Part shown: positions 7,544-17,069 of the stretch, one piece after another | Layout: the number at the start of each line of letters is the position of its first letter | Numbering within the stretch: the first letter of the stretch is position 1 | From: Treponema sp. | Lineage (GTDB): Bacteria > Spirochaetota > Spirochaetia > Treponematales > Treponemataceae | Assembly (NCBI GenBank): GCA_017553635.1 | Contig: JAFZKN010000019.1 | Coordinates: 96,446 to 160,445, forward strand | Length of the DNA: 64,000 bases | Direction of reading: 5' to 3' | Translations under genes and position numbers: made by a program | Notes under the pieces: model-generated | Databases searched by the model: none | The model's input: only the letters and a program-made list of their open reading frames with translations | Told to the model about the DNA's origin: nothing

Positions 7544-8941
7544 TCATTTCTGTTCAGACGGTTTTTTCTTTGCGTCTGCTACAGCTTTTGCCATTTTAGC
7601 TTTTGCAGCTTCCATGTCATTTACCATAAGAATCGGCTGTCCTGTAGCATCAAGTGTATCACGCCACAAAGAACCTTCCGGATTAACTGCATTTCTGTGC
7701 TGTGTAACCATCTTGATAGGAAGATGAACAAACTTATCATGAACAAGTCCAATAACAAGCTTTGTTTTTCCTGCCATAGCTGCATGAACTGCATTGTTTC
7801 CAAGGCGTTCACAGTAAACAGAGTCAGATGCAACTGTTACAGAAGCGCGGATCTGATAACCCGGATCAATGTATTTAAGGTTAATTTCGATTTTCTTTTC
7901 TTTAAAGTATTTTTCAATCTGTGCTTTAAGATAAACACCGATGTCTGCAAGCTTTTTGTTTCCAGATGCGTCTGTTGCATTTGTGCTTGTAAGTAAATCC
8001 TGTCCTGCACCTTCTGAAACTACGATTACTGCATGTCCGCGTTTTGCAAGACGGCGTTCAAGACATGCGAGGAAACCATTTTCGCCTTCAAGTTCAAATG
8101 GAACTTCAGGAATTAAACAGAAGTTTGTTTCGTGGCTTGCAAGAGTTGCAGCTGTTGCAATAAAGCCTGCTTCGCGTCCCATAAGTTTTACAAGACCGAT
8201 ACCGTTAATCTGGCTTGCAGCTTCCATGTGGATTGCAGCAATTGCTTCTTTTGCTCTCTGAACTGCTGTTTCAAATCCGAACGAGCGGTCGATGAACATA
8301 AGGTCGTTGTCTACAGTTTTTGGAATTCCAACTACTGCACATTTATAACCGCGTTTTTCTACTTCGCATGCGATGTCATAAGAACCTCTCTGAGTTCCGT
8401 CTCCACCGATGATAAAGAGCATGTTGATGTTGTCACGTTCGAGACAGTCAACGATTTCGCTTACTCTCTGTCCGCCACCACGGCTTGTTCCAAGGTAAGT
8501 TCCACCGATTTTATGAATTTCATCTATAAGATAGCGGTCAAGGTCGACAGGTTCATATCCTTCTTCTGCAAAGAATCCGTGAAAACCGAATCTGTATCCT
8601 TTTATAACCTTTACGCCGTAACGTGTGTTAAGACAGCGTACGATTGCGCGGATAACGTCATTTAAGCCCGGACAGAGACCGCCGCATGTGCAGATTCCGG
8701 CTTTAACATGTTTTGGATCAAAATATATTTTTTCGCGAGGACCGGCTTTTTCCATAAGGTTTGTCATGTCGAGCGGATCATGAATTTTTTCACCGGAAAC
8801 ATAAATATTGTTTCTGATGTACTGATCATCTCTTACGTAATTTGCCCTGTTGTCTCCGATAACGCGTGATAATTCGATAGGTGAATCAACTGTACAATTT
8901 CCTAAAGTCTCAATTGTAAAGTCTAATGTGTCGTTTCCCAT
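7544..8941 (-). CDS. pfk: 6-phosphofructokinase, trypanosomal/spirochaete-type
   Basis: This 465-residue enzyme phosphorylates fructose 6-phosphate in glycolysis. Visible motifs are the phosphate loop CGGLCPGLNDVIRAIVR, GGTYLGTSRGG, GGDGTQRG and the catalytic PKTVDNDL. The residue after the Asp in GGDGT is Gly, which normally marks ATP use, while PKT carries the Lys usually seen in pyrophosphate enzymes. The same mixture occurs in the ATP-dependent trypanosomal enzymes and in the shorter of the two treponemal PFKs. ATP is therefore the likelier donor, but sequence alone does not settle it. AGGGGC is the ribosome site. Confidence 0.85.
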   Translation of the reverse strand: MGNDTLDFTIETLGNCTVDSPIELSRVIGDNRANYVRDDQYIRNNIYVSGEKIHDPLDMTNLMEKAGPREKIYFDPKHVKAGICTCGGLCPGLNDVIRAIVRCLNTRYGVKVIKGYRFGFHGFFAEEGYEPVDLDRYLIDEIHKIGGTYLGTSRGGGQRVSEIVDCLERDNINMLFIIGGDGTQRGSYDIACEVEKRGYKCAVVGIPKTVDNDLMFIDRSFGFETAVQRAKEAIAAIHMEAASQINGIGLVKLMGREAGFIATAATLASHETNFCLIPEVPFELEGENGFLACLERRLAKRGHAVIVVSEGAGQDLLTSTNATDASGNKKLADIGVYLKAQIEKYFKEKKIEINLKYIDPGYQIRASVTVASDSVYCERLGNNAVHAAMAGKTKLVIGLVHDKFVHLPIKMVTQHRNAVNPEGSLWRDTLDATGQPILMVNDMEAAKAKMAKAVADAKKKPSEQK

Positions 8942-9021
8942 AGAAAGCCCCTGTAATTACAGATAATTATGTTATAACAAGAATAAGATATAGTTAAAAG
9001 CCGTTTTATTCAAGATGAATT

Positions 9022-10134
9022 TCAGGCGAGAATCGTCTTAAAAGCATCTATATATCTGTTTATTATGTCTGAATCGTTGTATTTGAGTGAGGTTTCAACG
9101 GCCCCGTCACAGAGTTTGCCGTAAAGTCTTTTGTCGCTCAGAACAAGGTTTATCTTTTCCGAGAGTGCTTTTGCGTCGTAAACCGGAACTTTAAAACCTG
9201 TAATTCCTTCTATATTAAGGGTAGGTGCTCCACTTCTCGGAATAAGAGTCGAAACTATAGGCTTCCCGTACGACAGGGCTTCATACTGAACAAGGCCCAT
9301 CATTTCACCGCGTTCAACACTCGGAAAGCAGTACAGGTAGCAGTTTTTATATTCATTCTGTAAATCTTCAAAAGAAAGCCTGCCGAGAAGCTTGACTTTA
9401 GATGACAGACCATTGTCTGCAATCTGTTTTTCAAGAGATTCTTTAAGAGGTCCTGTTCCGGAAATATGAACTACTGCATCATCGCTTATGTATTTTGCTG
9501 CCTCTACAAGAACTTCAAAGCCTTTATAATAGATAAGTCTTCCGCATGCAAAAATAACTTTTTTCCCTTCTGGAGTAAGTTTGTATTTTTCTTTTTTGGT
9601 TTTATAATTTAAGATGAATGGAATTTCAAAATTGAATTTTTTCTTTGCAAAAAGTTTTTTACAGTCAGATTCTGAAGTATGAATTGATGTAGGCGCAAAA
9701 ACTGCAGCAGATCTTTTTATGAGGTTGTTCTGGAAAGGTCTGTAGAAAAAAAGAAGTTTTTTCTGCTTTACAATATCACTGTGCCAGTAAAGGACAATCT
9801 TTACATTTTTTTTTGGAGGACTTAACCATATTGCAAGATTTGCAACCGGATGCGGCATGTTTACGAGAATGATATCGTAATTGTTTTTTATTTCGTTGTA
9901 TTTCTTAAAGAATGATTTTGAAAGCTGTGCTGAAAATTTATCAATGTCAGTTTTGCAAAGATAAACATGATCGTTTACTTTGATGTCTTCTTTATAATTT
10001 TTCGGAAGAAAACCAAGAAAGTCTGATGTAACATCAGAAACTTTCTGAAGTTCTTCGTGTAAAGCGTATGATACAGTTTCGATTCCGCCGAAAAAATATG
10101 GCGGGAAAAATTTTCCAATTTGAAGTATTTTCAT
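9022..10134 (-). CDS. family 4 glycosyltransferase
   Basis: A 370-residue GT-B glycosyltransferase of the GT4 family. The N-terminus MKILQIGKFFPPYFFGGIE carries the usual PPxxGGIE acceptor-side loop. The C-terminal half has ACGRLIYYKGFEVLVEA (donor-binding start) and the ERGEMMGLVQYEALSYGKPI segment, whose first Glu and following EA are the sugar-nucleotide E-x7-E motif. It starts 4 bases inside the end of the preceding glycosyltransferase gene (ATGA overlap), so the two form an operon. They probably decorate a surface glycolipid or polysaccharide. Substrate unknown. Confidence 0.85.
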   Translation of the reverse strand: MKILQIGKFFPPYFFGGIETVSYALHEELQKVSDVTSDFLGFLPKNYKEDIKVNDHVYLCKTDIDKFSAQLSKSFFKKYNEIKNNYDIILVNMPHPVANLAIWLSPPKKNVKIVLYWHSDIVKQKKLLFFYRPFQNNLIKRSAAVFAPTSIHTSESDCKKLFAKKKFNFEIPFILNYKTKKEKYKLTPEGKKVIFACGRLIYYKGFEVLVEAAKYISDDAVVHISGTGPLKESLEKQIADNGLSSKVKLLGRLSFEDLQNEYKNCYLYCFPSVERGEMMGLVQYEALSYGKPIVSTLIPRSGAPTLNIEGITGFKVPVYDAKALSEKINLVLSDKRLYGKLCDGAVETSLKYNDSDIINRYIDAFKTILA

Positions 10135-11264
10135 TTTATTTTTTTCCCTGATTTTTTTGAAAAATCATTCAAATATTTATAAAGGTTTTCTCCTATCTGT
10201 GTCCAGTCAAAAGTTTTTGCTTTTTTATCCTGACGTTTTATGATTTTTTCACGGTCTTTAAGTGTATTCTCGATTGCAGAAATCCAGTCTTCAATTTTAA
10301 ATCCTTCAACTGTAATTCCAAATCCGTCTACAACTTCTATCATCGCAGAGTTGTGAGAAGTTACGACAGGACAGCCACATATCATTGCTTCTGCCTGTGG
10401 AAGACCAAAGCCTTCGTTTAATGAAGTCGAAACATAGCACGAAGCAAGTGAATAAAGCGACATAAGTTCTTCTTCGGAAATGAAAGATGTAAAAATGACA
10501 TCTTCTTTCGGGAAGCCCTGAGAGTTTATAATCTGAGCTATGTCAGTTTTTCCCCAGCTTCTTGCTCCGACAATTACAAGCTGTATGTCATTTGCTTTGT
10601 GAAAATCTTTAAATACGTTCAGCAGAAAAGAAAGGTTTTTTCTCGGTTCAAGACTTCCTACAAAAAGTAAAAATTCTTTTTTTATGTTGAATTTTTCTAA
10701 GAAAGCTTTTTTTGTTCCGGCAGTAAAATTTATCTTTCTGATATTTTTATCCGGTGCTGAACCTGTAAAGACAGCTTTGCTTTTACGGTCAGGGTAATAC
10801 TGTTCGAGCTTTGATTTAGTGTATTCAGAAACACACCAGATAAAGTCTGCTTTTTTGATTGTGTGTTTTTCTAAAAGTCGTGTGATGAGACGGCCTTTAA
10901 GTGTCATCGTTTTACGGAATTCTATGCTTACAAAGTCATGAATAGTTATTAAAACAGGTTTTTTGAAGCGGAAAACCGAAAATGGTAAAAGTGGGGTAGG
11001 AGACCAGATTATGTCTGTCTGTGTATTTTTTAATGCTTCCGGCATTTCGAACATGAGCCATTTAAAGGAAGAAGTTCCGCCTGTAATGCAAAGCTGTATT
11101 TTTGGTGAAAGCCTGGACTTTATTTCGTCAGATATTACAGGGCTTACGATAAGGTTTATCTTGATGTTGGGAATATCTGCCAGGGTATTTACGGCATTTA
11201 TGATTACATTTGCGATTCCGGTCGAATTTTGACGCAGATTGTAGCCGTTTACTGTAATGTTCAT
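10131..11264 (-). CDS. family 4 glycosyltransferase (mannosyltransferase-like)
   Basis: A GT-B enzyme of 377 residues. I place the start at the ATG at 11264 (MNITVNGYNLRQNSTGIANV), which gives the normal family N-terminus with the RQxxTGIA loop; the longer frame adds 12 unsupported residues. Donor-site motifs are LLFVGSLEPRKNL and SLNEGFGLPQAEAMICGCPV. It is transcribed away from prfA and overlaps the second glycosyltransferase by 4 bases. The likely role is sugar transfer to a cell-surface glycan. Specificity cannot be read from sequence. Confidence 0.85.
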   Translation of the reverse strand: MNITVNGYNLRQNSTGIANVIINAVNTLADIPNIKINLIVSPVISDEIKSRLSPKIQLCITGGTSSFKWLMFEMPEALKNTQTDIIWSPTPLLPFSVFRFKKPVLITIHDFVSIEFRKTMTLKGRLITRLLEKHTIKKADFIWCVSEYTKSKLEQYYPDRKSKAVFTGSAPDKNIRKINFTAGTKKAFLEKFNIKKEFLLFVGSLEPRKNLSFLLNVFKDFHKANDIQLVIVGARSWGKTDIAQIINSQGFPKEDVIFTSFISEEELMSLYSLASCYVSTSLNEGFGLPQAEAMICGCPVVTSHNSAMIEVVDGFGITVEGFKIEDWISAIENTLKDREKIIKRQDKKAKTFDWTQIGENLYKYLNDFSKKSGKKIK

Positions 11265-11287
11265 AATAACTAATTTACTCGGCTTCA

Positions 11288-11316
11288 TTGAAAAATTCAA
11301 CTAATAACTATATAAT
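11288..11316 (+). promoter_or_regulatory. prfA promoter, leaderless arrangement
   Basis: TTGAAA (11288-11293), 17 bases, TATAAT (11311-11316). Only 8 bases separate the -10 box from the ATG at 11325 and no Shine-Dalgarno is present, so transcription would start at or next to the start codon. Confidence 0.7.
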
Positions 11317-11324
11317 ATTAGATT

Positions 11325-12410
11325 ATGGATTTACTTAAAAAACTGGAACAATGTGAAGCTCGCTTTAAGACAATTTCAGAGCTTATCCAATCACCGGATT
11401 TAGTCAAAGACCCGAAAAAATACAAGGATACTATGCGCGAAAACGGCTATCTTACTGACGTGTGCGCTCTCGGAGATGAATATAAAAGGGTTCTTACCGG
11501 AATTGAAGATGCAAAACGTCTTATTACAGAAGAATCTGATGCAGATATGAAGGAAATGGCCCGTGAAGAACTGAAGGAACTTGAAGAAAAAAAACCTCAG
11601 CTTGAAGAAGCCATAAAATTAAAGCTTATTCCGCCTGATCCGCTCGATGAAAAGAACATCATCCTCGAAATTCGAAGTGCAGCCGGTGGAGACGAAGCAA
11701 GTCTTTTTGTACGCGACCTCTGGGAAATGTACTGTCATCTTGCAGAACGCAAGGGATGGAAGACAGAGACAATGGAAGCTCAGGAAACAGAAGTCGGTGG
11801 TTTTAACAAAATCGTAACAAATATTTCTGGAAAATTTGTATACGGAACTTTGCGCTGGGAATCGGGCGTTCACAGAGTTCAGCGTGTACCGCAGACAGAA
11901 AGCCAGGGAAGATTGCAGACATCGACAGCAACGGTTGCAGTTTTACCTGAAGCAGATGAAGTTGACATTCAGATTAATCCGAACGATGTTCGTGTAGATG
12001 TAATGCGTGCAGGCGGACCAGGTGGACAGTGTGTTAATACAACAGACTCTGCCGTGCGACTTACACATATTCCGACTGGTCTTGTAGTAATTCAGCAGGA
12101 TCAGAAATCTCAGATTAAAAACAAGGAAAAAGCATGGCAGGTTTTACGTGCAAGACTTTTTGATCTTGAACAGAGTAAAAAAGATGCCGAGCGTTCTGCA
12201 GTGCGGAAGAGTATGGTTGGAAACGGTGACCGTTCTGAAAAAATCAGGACATACAACTATCCTCAGGATCGTGTAACGGATCATCGCATCAATTACAGTG
12301 CGCACAATCTTCCTGGATTTATGATGGGAAACATGGATGATATGCTCGATGCTTTAAACGTTTATGCTAAGGAAGAACAGCTAAAGGCAGACATAACAGA
12401 AATGAATTAG
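11325..12410 (+). CDS. prfA: peptide chain release factor 1
   Basis: A 361-residue class I release factor that ends translation at UAA and UAG. The GGQ loop appears as MRAGGPGGQCVNTTDSAVRL, whose Gln is the PrmC methylation site. The stop-codon reading tripeptide PxT is PQT in VQRVPQTESQGRL, which marks RF1 rather than RF2. Length and the N-terminal helical domain are normal. The gene for its methylase, prmC, lies downstream, separated by one 1015-residue c-di-GMP gene. No Shine-Dalgarno precedes the ATG; see the promoter entry. Confidence 0.97.
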   Translation: MDLLKKLEQCEARFKTISELIQSPDLVKDPKKYKDTMRENGYLTDVCALGDEYKRVLTGIEDAKRLITEESDADMKEMAREELKELEEKKPQLEEAIKLKLIPPDPLDEKNIILEIRSAAGGDEASLFVRDLWEMYCHLAERKGWKTETMEAQETEVGGFNKIVTNISGKFVYGTLRWESGVHRVQRVPQTESQGRLQTSTATVAVLPEADEVDIQINPNDVRVDVMRAGGPGGQCVNTTDSAVRLTHIPTGLVVIQQDQKSQIKNKEKAWQVLRARLFDLEQSKKDAERSAVRKSMVGNGDRSEKIRTYNYPQDRVTDHRINYSAHNLPGFMMGNMDDMLDALNVYAKEEQLKADITEMN

Positions 12411-12422
12411 AAATAATTTCGT

Positions 12423-15400
12423 ATGAATAAAAGAACGGTATTAATTGTTGATCAGGATCAGATAAATAGAAGCGTTCTCGCAAAAATACTTCAGGAAGAT
12501 TATATTTTAATTCTTGCAGTAAATGAGACAGAAGCTTTAAGAATTTTAAAGACAAATTACAAAAGAATATCTGCAATCATCCTTGATCTTGAAATGCCTG
12601 ATACGCAGGCTGGTTATAAAGTTCTTGAAAAAATTCATGCTGATAAAAATTATTCAAAAATTCCAATTGTAGTTTCAAGTCAGATTGGTTCCGAAGAGGA
12701 AGAAGAAACAGCTCTTTCTCTGGGGGCGCATGATTTTATATTTAAACCATATAAACCTCAGATTATTAAACACAGACTTTCAAATACAATCGAGTTGATG
12801 GAAGCTGTAAAGGTTGTAAATCTCGTTATCAAAGATGATTTAACGCCGTGTTACAATAAATCTTATTTTATGACCAAGGTCCGTGAAATTTTAACGGAAC
12901 GTGCAGAAGAAAAATTTGACATTCTCTGTATCGATATTGAGCAGTTTAAAATGGTCAATGATTCTTATGGTATTGCAACCGGTGATAAAATTTTATACAA
13001 GCTTGGTGAAATTCTTTTATCAGAAATTCCTGATGAAGCAGTATGCTCACGTTTTACTGCTGATGAATTTTTTATAGAACTTCCACAGAACGAGGAAAGT
13101 TATGAACCTTTTATAGAAAGGGTTTCTGCTGCGCTGCATAAATATCTTCCCAGACTTGGTGTAAAAATTAAATTAAAAATATGCTGCGGGGCTTATTACA
13201 TTCATGATAAATTAATTCCTATTGCTGCTATGTGTGACAGAGCTCAGCTTGCTACAGAAAACATCAAGGGTAAGTACGGTCAGTTTGTTGCGTATTATAA
13301 AGATGACATCAGACGTCAGATGCATAATATACAGGCGATAACAAATGTAATGGAGCATGCTCTTAAAAACAATGAGTTTAAGGTTTATTATCAGCCTAAA
13401 TACGAGCTTGCTTCTGAATGTGTTGCAGGGGCCGAAGCTCTGGTCCGCTGGGAAAATAAAGATCTTGGTTTTATGACGCCGGCTGCTTTTATCCCGTTGT
13501 TTGAGAAGAACGGATTTATAACTTCGCTTGATATGTTTGTCTGGGAAAGAGTGTGTCAGGACATGCAGGAATGGATGAGCCAGGGTGGTAAGCCTTTTGC
13601 AGTGTCTTTAAATGTTTCGCGTGCAGATATATATAATCCAAAGCTTATCAAATATCTTTTAGACTTAAGTGACAAATATCAAATTGACAGAAAATATCTT
13701 CATCTTGAAATTACGGAAAGTGCATATACTGATAATCCTGAACAGATTATTAAAGTCGTTACAGATTTGAGGGAAAAAGGTTTTCCTATAGAGATGGATG
13801 ACTTTGGTTCGGGCTATTCTTCTCTTAATATGCTTTCTGAAATTCCGATTGATATCTTAAAACTTGATATGGGCTTTGTTAAAAATGAACTTGAAAAACC
13901 AAGCGGCAAAGGTATTCTTGGATTTGTAATCAGTCTTGCAAAATGGCTTAATCTTGCAGTTGTTGCAGAAGGTGTAGAAACTCCTGAGCAGATTAAAATT
14001 TTAAGTTCGATGGAATGTAATTACGTTCAGGGATTTTATTTTGAAAAACCTTTATGTAAAGAAGATTTCTTTAAGCTGATGAAAGATGGCGATGTTAAAG
14101 AAATGTATCTTACAAGTTCTGAAAATTACATGAACAAAGATAAACTTCTTTTAAACAGAGCAATCGGTAAAAAAACAGGAACGATACTTATTGTTGATGA
14201 CATTGAATTGAGCCGTGAAGTTATTAAAGAAATATTTATCAGCGAGTACGATATTGTCGAAGCAGTTGATGGTCTCCAGGCATGGAATTATCTTAAGGAA
14301 AATTCGGATGAGATTACGGTAGTTCTTATGGATCTTTTGATGCCGGTTATGGATGGTTATCAACTGTTAAAGAAAATAAGGGCTAATCCACAGACAAAAA
14401 ATATCCCTGTTGTAGTTACTTCTCAGGGTGATGAAAAATCCGAAGAAAGAGCACTTTCGATGAGTGCAGAAGATTTTATTTCCAAGCCATATAATCCGAC
14501 TATTTTAAAACATCGTGTGAGAAACGCTGTAATAAATTCAAAAGTTAAAAAACTCGAAGTTGAAAAGCAGCTTAATAAAGATCTTCTTGAGGCAGAACTT
14601 GCAGTTAATAAAGATGCACTTACAGGACTTTCTACAAGAAAAGTTCTTGAATCAAAAGTAAATGATTTCTTTGCAAATTCTGAAAATAAAAACGCCGTGT
14701 TTGTAATGATTGATGTAGATAACTTTAAAGAAGTAAACGATACATACGGACATATCAAGGGAGATGAAACTCTTAAGAAAGTAGGCGAAGTTTTACAGGC
14801 ATCCTTTAGAGATGAGGATGTCCTTTGCCGAATGGGTGGCGATGAATTTGCAATTTTTATTCCGAAGAAATTTGAAAAGAAGCAGCTTGAATCAAAACTT
14901 ACGCGGCTCTGTACAAATCTTTCGTTCTTTATAGAAAAGATAAATGTAACATGTTCAATCGGAGCATGTCTTTCGCCAAAGTACGGACAGGATTATCAGA
15001 CGCTTTATAACAATGCCGACATGGCCCTTCTTGCAAGTAAGCGGTATGGAAAAAATCAGTATCAGATTTTTACAGGACAGGCAGTTTTACCTTCTTACAT
15101 TTTTTACAGAAACATGGACTGGCTTCTTGATGAATTTAACGATGCAGTTGTTGTCTGTTCAAGGGATACTTATGAACTTTTGTACATAAATAAAAATGCA
15201 TGTGAAATTGCAGGAAAAGAAAAAAGGGACTGTATGGGCAAAAAGTGTTTTGAAGCATTATGGGGAAGAAAAACACCCTGTCCTCATTGCCCGGAAGTTC
15301 TTGAGCCTTCAAATGAATTTAAAGAAATTAAGACAGTAATTAACGGTGATAATTATTCGATGAGAATAAAGCAGATAAGCTGGGGTGGTGCTCCAGCCAG

Positions 15401-15470
15401 AGTTCAATACATAAAAAAAGAGAATGCTTCTTTAATTGATAAGTTGATGAATCCAGATGAAACTCAATGA
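12423..15470 (+). CDS. REC-GGDEF-EAL-REC-GGDEF-PAS cyclic-di-GMP protein
   Basis: A protein of 1015 residues with six domains in order: receiver 1 (acceptor about Asp55 in LDLEMPD); a degenerate GGDEF domain (the site reads TADEF near 214); EAL phosphodiesterase from about 325 (GAEALVRW with Glu338, then DDFGSGYSSL and VAEGVET, so probably active); receiver 2 (Asp near 637 in MDLLMPVMDG); an intact GGDEF cyclase (MGGDEF near 804-809); and a C-terminal PAS-like region with a CxxC pair (PCPHC). It could both make and break c-di-GMP under control of two phosphorylation inputs. It lies 12 bases after prfA and overlaps prmC by 14 bases. Confidence 0.9.
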   Translation: MNKRTVLIVDQDQINRSVLAKILQEDYILILAVNETEALRILKTNYKRISAIILDLEMPDTQAGYKVLEKIHADKNYSKIPIVVSSQIGSEEEEETALSLGAHDFIFKPYKPQIIKHRLSNTIELMEAVKVVNLVIKDDLTPCYNKSYFMTKVREILTERAEEKFDILCIDIEQFKMVNDSYGIATGDKILYKLGEILLSEIPDEAVCSRFTADEFFIELPQNEESYEPFIERVSAALHKYLPRLGVKIKLKICCGAYYIHDKLIPIAAMCDRAQLATENIKGKYGQFVAYYKDDIRRQMHNIQAITNVMEHALKNNEFKVYYQPKYELASECVAGAEALVRWENKDLGFMTPAAFIPLFEKNGFITSLDMFVWERVCQDMQEWMSQGGKPFAVSLNVSRADIYNPKLIKYLLDLSDKYQIDRKYLHLEITESAYTDNPEQIIKVVTDLREKGFPIEMDDFGSGYSSLNMLSEIPIDILKLDMGFVKNELEKPSGKGILGFVISLAKWLNLAVVAEGVETPEQIKILSSMECNYVQGFYFEKPLCKEDFFKLMKDGDVKEMYLTSSENYMNKDKLLLNRAIGKKTGTILIVDDIELSREVIKEIFISEYDIVEAVDGLQAWNYLKENSDEITVVLMDLLMPVMDGYQLLKKIRANPQTKNIPVVVTSQGDEKSEERALSMSAEDFISKPYNPTILKHRVRNAVINSKVKKLEVEKQLNKDLLEAELAVNKDALTGLSTRKVLESKVNDFFANSENKNAVFVMIDVDNFKEVNDTYGHIKGDETLKKVGEVLQASFRDEDVLCRMGGDEFAIFIPKKFEKKQLESKLTRLCTNLSFFIEKINVTCSIGACLSPKYGQDYQTLYNNADMALLASKRYGKNQYQIFTGQAVLPSYIFYRNMDWLLDEFNDAVVVCSRDTYELLYINKNACEIAGKEKRDCMGKKCFEALWGRKTPCPHCPEVLEPSNEFKEIKTVINGDNYSMRIKQISWGGAPARVQYIKKENASLIDKLMNPDETQ

Positions 15471-16419
15471 AATGAAAAAAAATGCGGTAGACCAGTTAAA
15501 TAAATCCGGGTTACCGACAGCAGAACTTGATGCAGATTGTCTTTTGCAGTTTTTGCTTGATAAAGATAAAACTTATATTTTAATGAACCGCGATTTAGAA
15601 TTAACCGAAGAGCAGGTTAAACTGTTTGATTCATATATTGAACAGAGAAAAACAGGTTTACCAATTGCTTATATCACGCATAAAAAAGAATTTTACGGAA
15701 CAGAATTTTATGTTGATGAAAATGTTCTTATTCCAAAACCTGATACAGAAATTTTAGTTGAAGAAGCTGTTAAATCAATTATTAAATTTTCACAAAAAGA
15801 CAAAGACAGAACTTTTGTAATAAGAATTGCAGATGTGTGTACAGGAAGCGGATGCATTGCTATAAGCATTGTAAAAGATGTTCTTTTAAAAACAGATAAC
15901 GTCCAGTTTGAAGTGGTGATGACAGATTTAAGTTTGGAAGCTCTCAACGTTGCTCGAAAAAATATTTATGATATATTGGATGCATCTACAACGATATTGT
16001 GTGAAGCAGGAATTGTTCAGAGTGGAGATCATCGGGCAATGATAAAGTTGATTAACGGTGATTTATTGTGCTTTCAGAAAGGATTTGATTTTGTTTTTTC
16101 AAATCCACCTTATGTCCCGCATAAAATGGTTGAAGAACTTTTAACTGACGGACGAAGTGAACCTGTCATGGCGCTTGACGGGGATATAGATTTTTATGAC
16201 GGGAAAGAAATTAAAAGTGATGATGGACTTTGTCTTATAAAACGGTTGATTCCTGAAGCGTATAAATCACTTAACAAAGGCGGAATGTTCTTTATGGAAA
16301 GCGGTGAATATCAGACAGAAAATGTAAGAAAACTTTTTTATGATTGCGGTTTTAAAAATATAGCAACAGTAAAAGATCTTGAAGGACAGGAAAGAGTTAC
16401 ATTTGGAGGAAAAGAATGA
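15457..16419 (+). CDS. prmC: release factor glutamine methyltransferase
   Basis: A 320-residue SAM-dependent methylase of the HemK/PrmC family that methylates the Gln of the GGQ loop in release factors. The N-terminal helical domain holds LDADCLLQFLL. The SAM site is VCTGSGCIAISI, and the catalytic motif NPPY is present (FSNPPYVPHKMVEEL). There is an insertion of roughly 25 residues before the NPPY motif compared with the E. coli enzyme. The start codon lies inside the end of the c-di-GMP gene, and its stop overlaps pth by 4 bases, so translation is probably coupled. Confidence 0.93.
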   Translation: MKLNEMKKNAVDQLNKSGLPTAELDADCLLQFLLDKDKTYILMNRDLELTEEQVKLFDSYIEQRKTGLPIAYITHKKEFYGTEFYVDENVLIPKPDTEILVEEAVKSIIKFSQKDKDRTFVIRIADVCTGSGCIAISIVKDVLLKTDNVQFEVVMTDLSLEALNVARKNIYDILDASTTILCEAGIVQSGDHRAMIKLINGDLLCFQKGFDFVFSNPPYVPHKMVEELLTDGRSEPVMALDGDIDFYDGKEIKSDDGLCLIKRLIPEAYKSLNKGGMFFMESGEYQTENVRKLFYDCGFKNIATVKDLEGQERVTFGGKE

Positions 16420-17069
16420 TTAGTCTTGTTGCTTTTTTAGGAAATTATGGAAGGGAATATGAAAAGACAAGACATAATGCAGCATGGCAATTTGCAGAAG
16501 ATCTTCCATTTTACGGCCGGTTAAACTTTTCGGAAAAGTTCCATGGACAGATGGCTTCCCTGGATTACGAAAATTTTGTTTCGATTGCATGTTCATCATA
16601 TCCTGAACTTTTAAAAGATGGAGAGCGGCCATCGGTTCCGAAGAGTGCTCCTTCAAAAATATTTTTTCTGAAACCTCAGACCTATATGAATCTTTCCGGA
16701 CAGAGTATTGGAGAGCTTTGCAATTTTTATAAGATAAAGCCGGAAGAAGTTTTAGTTGTTCATGATGAACTTGAGCTTAAGAACGGGTTTTTCAGTTTAA
16801 AATGGTCTGGCGGGCTTGCAGGACATAATGGACTTCGTTCTACAAAAGATGTTTTTGGAACTGCAGATTTCTGGCGCCTCCGTTTTGGAATTGGTAAACC
16901 GGCTGATGTAAATATTGCTGATTACGTATTGAGTAAATTTTCAAGGGAAGAAATGGAAACTATGGAAACTGTTTATAAAAAGGCAGGGCTGCTTCTTGTA
17001 AAAATTCTGTTAGCTTCTGATCCATCAAGACTTATTGCACAGTGGGGAAAAGTAAATGTCAATGCCTGA
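16416..17069 (+). CDS. pth: peptidyl-tRNA hydrolase
   Basis: A 217-residue enzyme that frees tRNA from stalled peptidyl-tRNA. Family motifs are LGNYGREYEKTRHNAAW (catalytic His in RHNA), FLKPQTYMNLSGQSI, VVHDELEL (catalytic Asp) and GGLAGHNGLRS. It is about 20 residues longer than the E. coli protein because of an insertion at residues 35-70. It overlaps prmC (ATGA) and mazG (14 bases), placing three translation-quality and nucleotide-clean-up enzymes in one transcript. Confidence 0.95.
   Translation: MISLVAFLGNYGREYEKTRHNAAWQFAEDLPFYGRLNFSEKFHGQMASLDYENFVSIACSSYPELLKDGERPSVPKSAPSKIFFLKPQTYMNLSGQSIGELCNFYKIKPEEVLVVHDELELKNGFFSLKWSGGLAGHNGLRSTKDVFGTADFWRLRFGIGKPADVNIADYVLSKFSREEMETMETVYKKAGLLLVKILLASDPSRLIAQWGKVNVNA

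Noticed and set aside
8132..8665. 177-codon plus-strand frame over pfk
   Set aside because: It lies wholly inside a strongly conserved gene on the other strand and has the Cys/Phe/Val-rich composition of a shadow frame.
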